Assembly (NCBI GenBank): GCA_020086605.1
Contig: JACBWW010000068.1
Location: 2,375,302 to 2,439,301 of the forward strand
Direction: 5' to 3'
Origin: Lanius collurio
Taxonomy: Eukaryota > Chordata > Aves > Passeriformes > Laniidae
DNA length: 64,000 bases
Numbering within the stretch: the first letter of the stretch is position 1; each line of letters begins with the position of its first letter. A program made the position numbers and the translations under genes. The notes beneath the pieces are model-generated. The model searched no databases. It saw nothing but the letters and a program-made list of their open reading frames with translations, and was not told where the DNA came from. Positions 48,216 through 61,300 of this stretch are shown in pieces.

Positions 48216-48996
48216 GGGAAGTGGGATGCTGTCTTCTGACACAACCAGTGATAAATACCAACTCAGGGATAACTGTTCTTACTTACAGCTTGTTATCAAC
48301 CCTTCATCCCTTTCCTGGTTCCCTCCACTCATTGCACAGTCCTCCAGCAGAAGGACTAAGGAGAAAAAAAAATAAATTGAGCCAGTTTCATAGCAGTTCC
48401 CTTCTTCTTGGAGGGAAAGCATTGTTCCATTGCTGAGAATAGTCCAGACCAGGTCAGTATGGGAGGTGGGTACCTGTGGGCCAAGGTGGAACAAGCCAAA
48501 GGGCCCAGGTGTTGCACTACCTGACTCAGAGCATAGTCTTGTCCTGCCAGGCAAGTTACCACTGAGACACAGTTAAATAGCCATGTGCTGCTCCCAGTAC
48601 AGTACCAACCCCTCAGTGTTCTGTGTGAGACTGGCACTGGGCAGGTACGTGCTCAAGGGGTCCCAGCTCAGGGGGTGGTTCAAGAATGATAGATCATTTA
48701 CAAGGCATAAGCATGGTGGCAAAAAGCTGCCTGAGCGTGGCCTTGGCATGGCTGAAATCTTCAATTCCAGCTTCATTCCATTACAAAGTGAATGCATAAA
48801 TAATTACCCAAGTTGTAGTATAGCGGCAGTATCTAATGCAAAGTATTATCCATAATTTGTACCTTTTTAATGCTGTGAAGCCGAGTACTAGAGTCCATCT
48901 AGCATTAGAAACCTCTGCTGCTTCTTGGAGGGAAGGACTATTTTCTGCATGGGTAAGTCTGATTAAAATAACACACAGTTCCAAGCTGATGCTTGT

Positions 48997-49002
48997 TTTA
49001 TT
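48997..49002 (-). promoter_or_regulatory. MAJIN: Probable polyadenylation signal of MAJIN (AATAAA)
   Basis: A canonical AATAAA on the coding strand about 290 bases after the MAJIN stop codon, with T-rich sequence downstream. This would give a 3' UTR of roughly 300 bases. Confidence 0.6.
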
Positions 49003-49287
49003 AGAATACCACATAATGTGAAATTCACAATTAATGACAGTTAAAGATCAAAATCTTAAAGTTTCTTGCTCTATTCTGAACCCTCTAAGCTGTGAAGAAA
49101 ACTACAGCATGTTGTTCTAACCCAACATCTTCAGAATGTTACTTTGAAAATTTTAGCAAAGTAGAATTTCATTTAAAGCATATAATAGCTGAGACAAGCA
49201 ATGTGGAAAGCTGAATTACAGAAGAAACAGTGCAACCCAACGTTCATACTACAAATCTACCTTTCCACAACAATTAGTACTTCCAGG

Positions 49288-49333
49288 TCAGTTTTTTCCA
49301 CCAAAAAGACGTTGCAGTGGTGAAAAGATGATG
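49288..49333 (-). CDS. MAJIN: MAJIN last coding exon
   Basis: 46 coding bases after acceptor GTTTCCCCAG: (S)IIFSPLQRLFGGKN then TGA. With FWR from the preceding exon it forms a short hydrophobic tail, where MAJIN has its inner-nuclear-membrane anchor. It is short and polar for a full membrane helix. Confidence 0.82.
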
Positions 49334-52300
49334 CTGGGGAAACAATAACAACAAAAAGAGCACATTAGACTCTAAATACTTCTCTGAAAATTGGGAAAAA
49401 GCTAATCTAATTTCTATCCAACAGAAAGACACAATGCCAGTACAAAACAATACAGAAGCAAACTGAAAAAATAAGAGGAAACAATGGATAACTTGGGTAC
49501 TAATAGTCTGGTCTCAGTCATTAAAGGAATGGCACACATTACAAATAACAAGGAGTTTTATTTTCTAAGAAACTAACAAAAAAACAACCAACCAACCAGC
49601 AGCTGCCAATGTCCAACTGGTGCCATGCAGTGATGGACAGCACTCACACAATCCAGCCTCAGCAGCATGAGGGAACTCCTTTGGGCAGCCAGGAGATGTC
49701 TGCACAGCGACACCGATTTCCATTTAAAATGGTGCCTTTGGGAGTCGGAGTTACAAAGTCCAGATTTGCTCAGTGGCCAAATAAAGGTCACACGCACCTT
49801 CATGGGGCTGAAGGACCATCTGGGAAGGCCCTTTCAGCTGGCACTTCTCAGCTGAGAAAAGCCACTTTGTATAACGGCTGTGATGGAGGTTCAGTGACCC
49901 TCTCTCATCAGGAGATTTTTACCAAAGACATTTAGTGGGAATGCAGCCCCTTAGCATGAGAAAAGTCACATCCCTTTTTTTTGCCTTGGGAGACTTTGGT
50001 TTAACCACAGAAAAGATGTCTCCATCCTTCAAAACAATGGAGAACCACCTGGAACTGCCAGAATCAGCCTTTGACACAGGCAGCCGGGACTGCATCTGCT
50101 CATCAGGGCAGGATTAGTACCTTCTCCAGAACTTTGAAAGACCTCTTCCTTCTGACTTCATGTTTCCTTTCTTCCCTGTTTGGTCCATTTGCTGCAGCAG
50201 CTGCACTGCACTCTCAGCCTGACTGGCTACTCTTTTTTCAAGGGTGAATTCCACAGGTTCCCCTGTAAGAAACAGCAGCAAGAACAAAACCACAACCTTG
50301 CTCTCTACACACTCCCCGCATACCAAATGGAATGAAATCCACTGGAATCCAGGAATTCCTTACTCACAGAATCTCACTTGGTCACAGTCTTTAATACTGG
50401 ATGCTGGGCTAAACTCAAGCCCATTTGCATTGGAGGAATTCTAAAAAGGAAAAGGAACCCAAGATCTGTTACATAATGCTAAATGCCATTGTACAGAGAT
50501 TTTTTGTTTGCCTGCTTCCTACAAGTATTAAAAGGCAACGTCTGCACTCTTTGTTGTGTGGTTTCATTTAAGGGTTTTTTTCTGCTACTATGAGGACCTT
50601 CTTCACCAAGGTATTATTACACCTCCCTCCTCAGGACATAACATAAAGCTGTAACCGATTTAGAAGACTTTAGCATACCAGATAGTGAACTAAGAGTAGC
50701 TATGCAATAGGCAGAGATTTCAAAAAAAAAAAAAAAACATGAACAGAAGAGCTGGGGGAAACAATAGTCCCTGGACATTAGCCCTTTTAAGACGTAGTCA
50801 TGGGACACAGACTTAACTTGGAAGGGACAAAAATGGAAAGTGACAAAAGCAAGAGGTGGGCCAGGAATACCCATTAGGAAGGTGATCCGCAAAGTACCAC
50901 AAAAACCACGATAAGCATATAAAACCACAACAAATCAGCAGGTAAGCTTCTATAATGAAGTAAACCCTAAAGGAAAGGATTTGAAACTGAAGTTTATCAC
51001 TATCAACCACCGTTGATAAACTGAGCAAGAGCTTTGGAAGAACAACCAGAAAAACGCCGATGAAGTACAGGAGCTACTGACATGTTTTCATCCTAAACCT
51101 AATCCTTCTTCTCATCCCGAATTAAAAGAAAACAAACACACAAATCCAAATAGAAAGCATGTCACAGAAGTACTCGGCTCTCATCTTCTAAAAATGCACG
51201 TTAGGAAGAAGACTTCTGCCCATGATTTCACACAGTACTTGTGCCACCTGATCTAGCGTTCATCAACAGAACAGTTTGCGTCCAGACATCACTCACAGCA
51301 CAACAACGCCTTGACTAGTGCAATCTCAAGGACAAGTCATGATGGCACAAGCAGCTGTTCTGGAGAAGGTACTTCTCACCTGAGTTGGTATTGGCCGAGT
51401 TGATTTGTGCATCACAGTTCCTGTTCACCCGGAAAGCACTCAAGACATGCCCTCCCATACTGGTTAACACAAGAGGAACTTACACTGATCTCTGCCTCCT
51501 GCCATATTATTTTTCAGGGTCCAATCTGCTAAGCTGGAGTTCCAGCTTTCAAGGACTCTGATATCTCGAAAACTGTACAAGCAACAGAGGAATTCTGGCG
51601 ACACTGATTATAGCAAAAAGCATCTTTCAGAAGATGACCCTTTATCTCACCAACAGAGTGTTTGGAGTACCTGAGAAAAGAGGCCAGAGAGGGCATGTGC
51701 AGAGACCTGTCACTAATACTGCAAATGTAAGCAGAGGAGGGAAAAGAAAGCTATACAAGTTTGAGAGACAAATAAAACTGTTTCTTTTATTGAAGTTATT
51801 CTTTACTGCATGCTCCCCATGAGTTACCAGGCATTCTTCTTCCTACCTTGAAAATCCAATGAACTTGTCAAAAAACCCCGCTCTGAAACAAAGTTTTGGG
51901 CTTCCTTTGTGGGCAAACCCAAGAGAAATGCGTTTACCTCCTTGGAAAAAACTCTCTTCCAAAGAGTTAGAGAGGGGGAAAGGGCCAGGAAGGTGGTAGC
52001 ATTAAATTTAGAATGGGTATCCAGAAAATAGATGAAATGCATGTGGGAAGATGCGCAAGAGCCAGGAGGACACGGGTGTTAGGGTGTCTCTAAGAGCAGC
52101 TCTATCAGAGTAGCCTTGGAGCCCGTGGGCTAAAAGAAGAATCTTCTCCTCCTAACAAGGTCTTTGGAGAACGGCGGCTTTAGAGAGCAACAGCCAATTC
52201 CTCTGGAACAATCCTGTCATAAATCTGCCTTCTGGTGCTATAGTGAGAAAAGGCATGGCACTGTTTCAGGAACAAGGTGATGCCTGCATGGCCATCAGCA

Positions 52301-55300
52301 GAGAGAAGGACACCGGTGGGGAGTGGCACATGGTCACAGCAAAGGCAGTGGCAAGATGCCAGCACCCACTGTAAGCCCTTTGTGGAGTTCTGGAGGACTG
52401 GAGTACTGGACAAAAGGCAGGGCATCCCTCAGGCTCAGCTCTCAGGGGCTTGTAGCTCGGCAGTCAGAAAAGTTTGTGTCATCTCAAAAAAATATTACTC
52501 GTCCCTTTGAAAAGTCTGGTGAGGAGTCAAAAACATCAAAAATTATGAGGGTGAAGCAGGGAAAAAGAGGACAAATTACCTGCGGGCATTTTTATGGTTG
52601 CCACTGTAAGGGTCCAGGATTAAATAGGTGTTGTTGTCTCTTTCTGAATATTCTCTAGCTTACCTTTTCAAATCCATGCTCTGCTTTACTCATCTGGTGA
52701 ACACAGTCAGCTCCAGTTCTAAAAATAAGTAAGTAAAAACTGAGTTTAAAAAGTTACAAAAAGGAAGCAATCCTGTAAATGGCTACTCCAAGTATTTCAC
52801 TAGACATCAGGACCTTACTACCTCTACTCAACAAGATATGCATCTTTAATCTATATTACTATTCGTGTTTCAAAGTCTTCCTTAAAAATGAAAATAGGCA
52901 CTCATTCTGCTTTCCTACTAAGACAAACAAGCAATTAAAGAGAAAAAGGGTTACATGAAAAGGGAGATGAGCAGATAGCTGAGAAAGCTTGTGAATCCTA
53001 AAACATTACAAGGGCAGGTAAGCAAAGAACCCCAGAAAGATCTGGCAAGACTTGGTCGCAGAGCATTAAAATGGCAGAGGAAACTCTGTATGGGGAAGTA
53101 TGAAGGGATGCAGGTGCAGAGAGACCATCATGGCTTCACTTGAGGCGATCGGTATCAATGGGAGCGTCACTTGGAGATTCTTATTTCTCAACACTCAGTA
53201 GCACCCCAAGAAAACCCAAATCCCCCAAGAGAATTTAGGAGCAAAAGAGCTTGTCCAGAGAGAAGAGAAGACAAAAAGCTGGTCTCACTACAGCAGACAC
53301 ACTCCTTCACAGGGCAGGGAAGATGCTCAGTCTGAATGAGCTCTTCAGCCTAAGAGTGTAACTGAGAAAAAAAATGACAAAAGGCTGGAAGATAGTGCTC
53401 ACCAATTAGATTTTCAAGCATACACTTTAAGAATTACAGATTATTCTAACTGTAACTGCTGTGGCAAGACACAGGACCTAGAGAGAACTGCCAGACTGGA
53501 TCATGAAATAGCCCTTTTCTTTTTTTTTTTATANNNNNNNNNNNNNNNNNNNNNNNNNNNNNNNNNNNNNNNNNNNNNNNNNNNNNNNNNNNNNNNNNNN
53601 NNNNNNNNNNNNNNNNNNNNNNNNNNNNNNNNNNNNNNNNNNNNNNNNNNNNNNNNNNNNNNNNNNNNNNNNNNNNNNNNNNNNNNNNNNNNNNNNNNNN
53701 NNNNNNNNNNNNNNNNNNNNNNNNNNNNNNNNNNNNNNNNNNNNNNNNNNNNNNNNNNNNNNNNNNNNNNNNNNNNNNNNNNNNNNNNNNNNNNNNNNNN
53801 NNNNNNNNNNNNNNNNNNNNNNNNNNNNNNNNNNNNNNNNNNNNNNNNNNNNNNNNNNNNNNNNNNNNNNNNNNNNNNNNNNNNNNNNNNNNNNNNNNNN
53901 NNNNNNNNNNNNNNNNNNNNNNNNNCAGCGCACTGTTCTATCTGGCTGGGCTATCGCCTCACTGTGACTCAAAAGGGATGTGAAAACAGAGGAGTTAAAC
54001 AGGCAGAGCTCTGGTCAATGGTATGGGAACTTGGAAAGCACGGGACCACCTTTTTCCCCAATATGAGCAATGATGCTTAGATTCTCTTACCTATGGAAGA
54101 GAAGGAAAAGGAAAAATGAGGCAAAGGACTGCACAGAAATTGAACACGAAGGAAGGTACAAGACACATTAAAAACATTACTATGTGTCCTGGGAGACTCC
54201 TTTGGCATCAACTGACCTGTCCATACATGATTGTGGCCATGAGGTCTCAGCTCTGACTTCCACTCTTCTCCTCTTCACTGCTTCTTCCACTGCGGTATTT
54301 TCTGACATTTCATTTCTTCTCCTGACCTTCAATACATTGCAAATTTGATATTGATAACAACTGAATTTGACTTTTCTATTTTAAAACAAAATTCATAGTT
54401 GATATACATTCATATTTTGCAAAAATTGTTTCTGCTTATACACTGAAAACCAGAAAAGGATTCAGGACTAAAATAAGCACTGGGAAGTCAGCCAGAGAAT
54501 TATGCTCAACAGTTTTAAGCAAAACATTTCTTTCTAGGACATTCTATTTCCTCCATTTTCAGACGACTGCCAAGGAATGAAAGAAGCAGCAATGCAGAGA
54601 TAGAGAAATTCCTTGGGGGAATTTGGATTTGAATTATTCTTCATTAATTCACTCCATCTTTGGACACTTACCACACTGAAAATAAACCTACCCTGAGCTC
54701 TCATTACACAAAAACTTCTCAAATAAGCTTAACTTTGCTGTTTATGACATACACAGTACCTAGGGAACTACCTAATTACTCAGCAATATCAACCTCACAG
54801 ACTTTTCCAGTGAAGAAAACACTGGACAGCTCACTCAGTCAGGCTTGCGCAAAATTCATGGAACTGAAAGCAGCAGGCTCTCAGGTCCTGATACAGGACT
54901 GCATTTCAAGCCCAGCAGAACTGCCAGAGTAACTTCTCTACCCTTGGATGGTTCTAGGTGAGAAATCAGTGTCACTTGACACCGACTGACTAACTCCCAG
55001 AGTAGGAGAACTCTAGCATTGCCTAAATACATATATTCTGCTCCTCAAGAATAGTTAGAATATAAATTAAACAACAAAACCAAATGCACAACTTACAAGC
55101 TCATCACTGCCCTTGTTTACCTCTTTACCTGCAAGAGAGGTATAAAATTTGGTAAATATTTAGACTGAACTTTCTTTGACCAACTGAAAAGTACTTTTTT
55201 GCACTGCACTTCCTCTTCCAGGAGTAAGAACACTTAGTTTTCACAGCAGGGGAGTTTAAATGTAGAGTCCTACAGAAGCCCTAGCTGTGGCCTGAGGTTG

Positions 55301-58300
55301 TTCAAAGAATTCATAGAAAACCTGGAAAACAAGACACTATTGAGGTGAAAAGGTTTTCTAATTATACAAAAGACATTATTACCACGATTACTATTTTTTT
55401 TTTTTTTTTTACGAAAATCCATTCTTCCTTTAGGAGAATAGCAACAAAGAGTGCGATGTTCGACGTCAACAAATGTAGTTGAGCAGAAGGAAGAAAAACA
55501 TGCGTTCTGTATACAGGTATGTGCTGGCTCCAGCCCAGTGACTGACATGAAAAAATGAAGGTTGGGAGCCACCGGGCATTGCTTCATAAAAATACCAGCT
55601 AAAGAGTCAGCAGTGGTTGGAAAGACAAAGGAAAATTCAGGGAAAAGCAGTGCGAGACAATAAAGAACACTCCGTTGTGCTCCGTTTCACACTCCCGGTA
55701 CAGTCACGCCACATGCGGTTTTGCTCTCTCCGATTCAGATACAGCAGGCAAAGGAAAAAAAAACAAGACATAGCTCATAGATGTTTCCAGAAATTATCCA
55801 AACATAACCACAGTGACTTACCACAAGGCAAGTTTTGCTGAAATGAGTTCAATTCCAGATACAATGTGCAAATGTAAGGATACGGCACGAGATGGACATT
55901 CTCATGTTTGAATTTCATCTTTGATACTTGCTCCCACTTACTCAAATCTGAGAAGAATGATAAGACTTAAAAACACAATACTAACATCATTAACATTTTG
56001 AAGGAGCACGAGTCCTGACAATGTCTTTTAAAGCTTCAGAACACTACACATGTGCACAAGGGAGCAAATACAGCCTTGTTACTATGAACTTATGAAATTG
56101 CACCAGCAATGCACTACAGGAAACACTTATCCAGGTGACACTGCCCCATCAGTCACCTGTATTAACAGTGTTCTGTTCCCTTAACCGCGTTTGCTTTCAG
56201 TCCTGACACCCTCCCGCAAAAAAACATGCCAGGCGCTTCCAAACCTATGAATAAAAAAAAACCCAGAAGTCTTCCTAATTAAAAAGGAATGATATTTAAA
56301 TTTTATTTTAAAATTGAAAAGGATTGGGATTCATAGAGGCAGCATCATTAAATTTACTTCACAGTTCAAAGTGGGGGAAAAAAGATAATCGACAGATAAG
56401 TTAAAGCCACGCCTTCATGCAAGTGCAGTTCTGACTGAAAAACCCTAACACCAAACCGAGTTACTTTTCTCTTCAACAAGAGCCTCAGGAGAGTAACTTC
56501 TTAACCCATTACACTACAGCAACTGCAACAGCAGTATTAATGCTTACAAATTCTTTAATCAAATTATTGTCAATTCAAATTAATAATCTGCAGAATATGC
56601 AGCAGACACAGCTGAATTCCATCCAGTTGCACAAGCCAGGAGAAAAAAAATGAAGGCCAGTTTTCGTGCATTCTGATGAAAAAACATCTAGAAAGCGGAG
56701 GAGCCTGCAGTACGGTTGCTAGCTAGAATAATCCAATATCAAATGCCTCAGCACTTCTATATCAAAAGTGAAATCCCAGGAAACTACACTCCTCAAAACC
56801 CATGCGTGCATGCCAATATTCAAGTATCAGCTTCTGTATGATTATGCTGTGCAACCGCACAGAGCTTTCACGGCGTTGTCTGCGGACAGCAGGTCAGACT
56901 GACAGCAGCTCAATGCCTCTACAAACTCTAGGGAAGACCGAAAAGATCTGCTGACCGGTCTCACAGGAGCAAGGGGGATGAGCACAGTAAGGTGAATACT
57001 GTGCGGATGACATTTGCTTCACATTCGTTTCTAGGCTTCAAAGATGTACACTGAAGAGGGGACCAGGATAACTGGGTGACAATCCCACAGGCTTTGCATA
57101 TTCAAAAGTCTGTCTGGACTTCCAATTATCCCAGCTCAACTACTACTCCTTGTAAAGCTCACTCTGTGAGGTGCTTTTAGCTTCTCTTAGCCATCTCTGT
57201 GGAGACGTGAGCACAGACTCAACACTTGCTCCCACCCTTCATCCCCAAAGGCTCACAATGGTTTAACCTTTAAGGGACCTCACAAGAACAAGACAGTGAG
57301 TTTCCCTGCCCATGGGCCAGCGTCGCTGGGCCTGTAAGGAGTGTATCACATTCCATGAACCTTTGGAAAAGATGCACCGTCTGCGCTTGCGAGCGCATGA
57401 GGTGTGCTTCCTGGCGCTTTATGTACACCTTGATTTGCTCTGGCTAAACCTCATTTGGAATACAGGGGCATTTGGATGAAAACACCACAAAACGCTCTCA
57501 TCTCATCAGTTCTCTGGCAAAGGCAACATCTCAGGTGTTCCCAATACCTTCAGCCAACATCACACCACAAAGATCGAAGTAGTCCTGCTCCAGCTAAAGA
57601 TCTGCATACTCCTACACCACATAAATGTGGAATTATGCAATGCCCAACAGATACAAGTTACATCTTTTCTGAGTAGGAAAGAAAGGATACACGGAAAGAC
57701 AGTGAAGTGGTCCGTAGAAAATGGATGTAAATCATCAAGATTTCCAAGGATTACTCGAATCACTTCCTGCAGAGGCCAAAAGAATAAAGGAAAAATATTA
57801 AAAACATAGTCACAATTCCACTGTCAAGTACACTTTCAAGGCTTGGGAAAAATTAACATTACTTTACAGTTTGCACAAATCACTGAAGAACGGGTTCTAG
57901 ATATTCCGCTTTTCCTCCTCCACTTCTTCTCCCTGCTCCCTCCCAGCACTTTAAAGCGCACTGCACCGACAGACTCAGAAATTTAGACAAATGAGTACTT
58001 AATCTTGAATCAACATAGAAGAATTACTATGGAAAGCGGAGGGGTGCTTTTAAATTTAAGAAGTTCTATGTTTAAAAAGTAACATTTTTTCCCAGCCAAA
58101 CACACATAGTGTTTACCTGTTTCAAAAATAAACATATTCCTCTTTCTCTAAATATTGACCCTAATCAGTTACTAGGGAACTGCAGTTAAGCCCCAATGAA
58201 CTCTTCCTCTACAAACACAAAACTTTTTGTAGTAATACCTTTCAGTATTTTCAAAAGTGGGAAAAGAAAATTGTATTTCTTCATACCAATTAAAATCAGC

Positions 58301-61300
58301 ACATCTTCTTCACTGACATTTTTTGTGCTATTACTGTACTCTGAACACATTTAAAATCAAAGCCATAGGAAGGGGCATTTTTAAGCAGGAAGTACATTTA
58401 TCTCAGTTTCTCAGTAATGGCAGGGGCTTTCGCCTGTCTCAGGAAGAAGATGACAGCAACAGAACTCATCAATTTTGACCATCGGTTTGTGTAGGACACA
58501 AAGCAATGGCATCATTAAAAGAACATCCACTGGTTCCACAGTTGCAAGGAAAAGCACATGCAATTTAGCATTAGATTAGCCTCCACCAAGTCAGCTCACC
58601 TGAAAACCAAGACACTTTTACAGCTAGTCAAGCCTAACAACTTCAAAGTGACGGTCGGGTTTGAGGTTGAGACTGAAAGCCTGGGAAAGAGCTCCTACAA
58701 GAACAACTCTGAAGAGGAATCAGGAACTGGGTGCAACTAGTCCAACAAACAGGAGTTTCCATTTGTCCAATTTCAACAGTCAGTAGCCTCTTTGGAGTAT
58801 TTCAAGCAAAAAGCATGGTTCTTCTACACTAAATTTTGCCTGTCAAGGAACATTTTTTGTTTGTGTCATTTTTTTTTTTCACCCTCAGGCTCTCCAGGAA
58901 AGTTCCCCATTACTCACACTCAAAATGCCGCATTTGACAAAATGTTCTCAGTCCCATAACAAGCATATGATTTTTTCAGCCTAACACCCATTTAAGGACC
59001 TGCCTCAGCTCCTACCTCTGACTCCTCGGCAGCACTTTCAGTGAGATTGAGGTTGGGAAGGCTGTGAAACAAAGAGAAAGTTGGAACCATCCCAGTCAAA
59101 ATGCAATGAACCTACATTTCATGTAACAGTTTAAACAGCAACAAAACATAATTCCCACTGAACAAGAAAAAATACTTAGGGGGCAGATAAATTCCTAATC
59201 TATTACTCTTAAAAAACATCTCTTATTTACGAGGATTGTTCCATCTGAACTTTCTACCCACTCATGCTCTGTGTGCCTGAGGATACAAGGGATGAGAGAT
59301 CCGATCTCTTCAATCAATCCTCAGTAATGCTCAGGATGGTTTTTTTGATATTCTGTTTAAGGGACTGCAAGGAGGAACTAGCAGCACACGTCTGTTAATC
59401 CCCTTCTGCGTAAGCCTGCGGAGAAACGGCCCTTCACAGCACCGGACCTAGGCCCTGCAATGCTGGGAGTTGCATACCGCCTACCTCAAACTGTTCCCAA
59501 ATACCAACTGCAGCTTCTGGAAGCCATCTTCTCACAAGCTGTTTACTGCCAGGTATCAGCCAATAATCAAACGGAAACGGAGAAAGCAGGTCTTAACGGA
59601 AATTTGAACCCATCAAAAAGTAAACAAATTACATAAAGGTCACTCGGAAATAAGTAAATAAAGTGGAGTACAAGGAATCCTGGCATGCAAGTATTCTCTG
59701 GTCTACGGTCTGGCAGGCAGCCACGATCGCATCTTCCCCATTCGGGGGCCAGGACACGGACAGACACGAGAAGTCCCTCTTCAAAAGGGTTCTCTCCTGG
59801 CTCTGTAAGGAATGACTCGATGAAAGGAATTAGCGTCAAAGCAGAAGGACATATACCACTCACCCGAGGCTTATGCTGTGGTCATGAATCATCAGGGAAA
59901 CAAAAGCACCATTCTGGAAAGGATACTGCCATGGTGGCAAGGAAATGAGGGTGGAAGGAATGGAAGAAGGAAGGCACTCATGACAAGGATGTCAGACCTG
60001 CTCTCCGAATGCAGGGGATTCACCCGCATTGGACTGGGATCAAGGGCACAAGAGTGACTAAAGAGGAAGGCACGATTTTCTTTTAAGTCTGGAGTGTAGC
60101 AAAGAAAAAAAATGGAGTCATTTTTAAACCCTTAAAGAAGGGAAGAACCTTTACTGTTACCTGGCTTTCTCTAGGGATTTAGGAGACCTTCAGCAAAGAT
60201 GGCCTCACTCTATCAAAAGCCTGCAGACGGGGAGGTAATCAGGTCTACGGTTAGCTGGGATCAACTTTTGCACCTTTCAGCGTTCTTTGGGGAAGCTGTC
60301 CTGATTGGCCACCATCTTAGCATGGGCAAAAAAGGAGTTTCACTTTCCAGATCTACAGGTGACAGATGGCTCTGCTTTGGGCTTAAGGCTATGCATGCAC
60401 CCTTCCTCTCTCATGAGCTGGGCTCGAATCCTGATGCTTTGAACAAGTAGCCCCTATTCACCACAACCATGACACGATGGGGAAGAGCTTCAGGAAGTTC
60501 CCTGTAAAAGGAGTTGCTTTTACCATGTTTGATCATATTGATATGAATACCAGCTTGAGCTCACTGCCAATCCCACAGATTATCAGGAAACGCAAAAGGT
60601 GCTGCAAAAGTTCCACGTCCCGTTCCCTCAAGCACAGCAATGAACTGCAAGAACCAACATCGCAATACACGCAAACTGCAAGGCACACGGACAGTGACAG
60701 AATCCCAGCTTCAAATCAGTGCTGAGCTCTCCTTACCATCAGGAGATAAAACATCCACACACTGTTCGGTGATGCACCCCAACTCTGGCAATGCCTTCCA
60801 AAGGGAATTTTGCCGGTGGAAAGAGCTTAGTCACAGACAAGAGCGATGCTTTGAAGGAACCGCCGAACACTACGACACCACAAGACAGACAACACCCACT
60901 CCTCTCCAAAATCAACACCAAAAAAAAAAACCACGAAGAAAGCTTAATCCTCCCGGATCTGACACTGTTCCAGCAAAATACTAATAAAAAAAAAAGAAAC
61001 AACCATGCTTCGATTTATCCTAAAATAAAGTCAGCAGCAAAATCTCAAAGAGCCAGCCTACTTCTACAAAAGAAAAAGACATGTGTGGCATGACATTAAA
61101 TGCAGCTTCAAGTGCAGAGACTTCCTAACCAGTAGGATGTCCACAGAACATTCTTGCCCACTGTTGTGTGGTAAAACCACCACGTTGTCACCTCCAGGAT
61201 TCTCAGTCCCCTCTCAAACTAAAAGCTCCAGAGTTCCTTGTATAAGCTGATCACGGTATTGCGCACTCACAAAAGCACTTGCCCATCATCTCTGCGTCTG

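Larger units (their letters stand above)
44644..48990. other. Intergenic region between the CD1 and MAJIN genes
   Basis: GC-richer near CD1 and AT-richer toward MAJIN. It holds the CD1 5' flank, a broken alpha-3 relic (45065-45309) and a CR1 fragment (47866-48215). Open frames on both strands at 45500-46650 have no recognisable domain or splice pattern. No intact gene is seen. Confidence 0.6.

Noticed and set aside
48815..48870. Resemblance of gcggcagtatctaatgc to U4 snRNA
   Set aside because: Only a short block (ggcagtatc) fits; the remaining U4 stem and Sm-site regions are absent, so a snRNA gene or pseudogene is not supported.
53529..53972. 147-codon minus-strand open frame
   Set aside because: Almost entirely made of the N gap; only about 15 codons are real sequence.
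54534..54722. 62-codon minus-strand frame as an additional MAJIN exon
   Set aside because: A possible acceptor (CCTTGGCAG) exists, but the frame stops after about 30 bases without a usable donor, and the phases of the neighbouring exons are already satisfied.
57691..57693. Donor GTGTAT (57692) for MAJIN coding exon 3
   Set aside because: Using it shifts the next exon out of frame into an immediate stop; the GTATCC donor two bases later restores a Tyr codon and the conserved frame.
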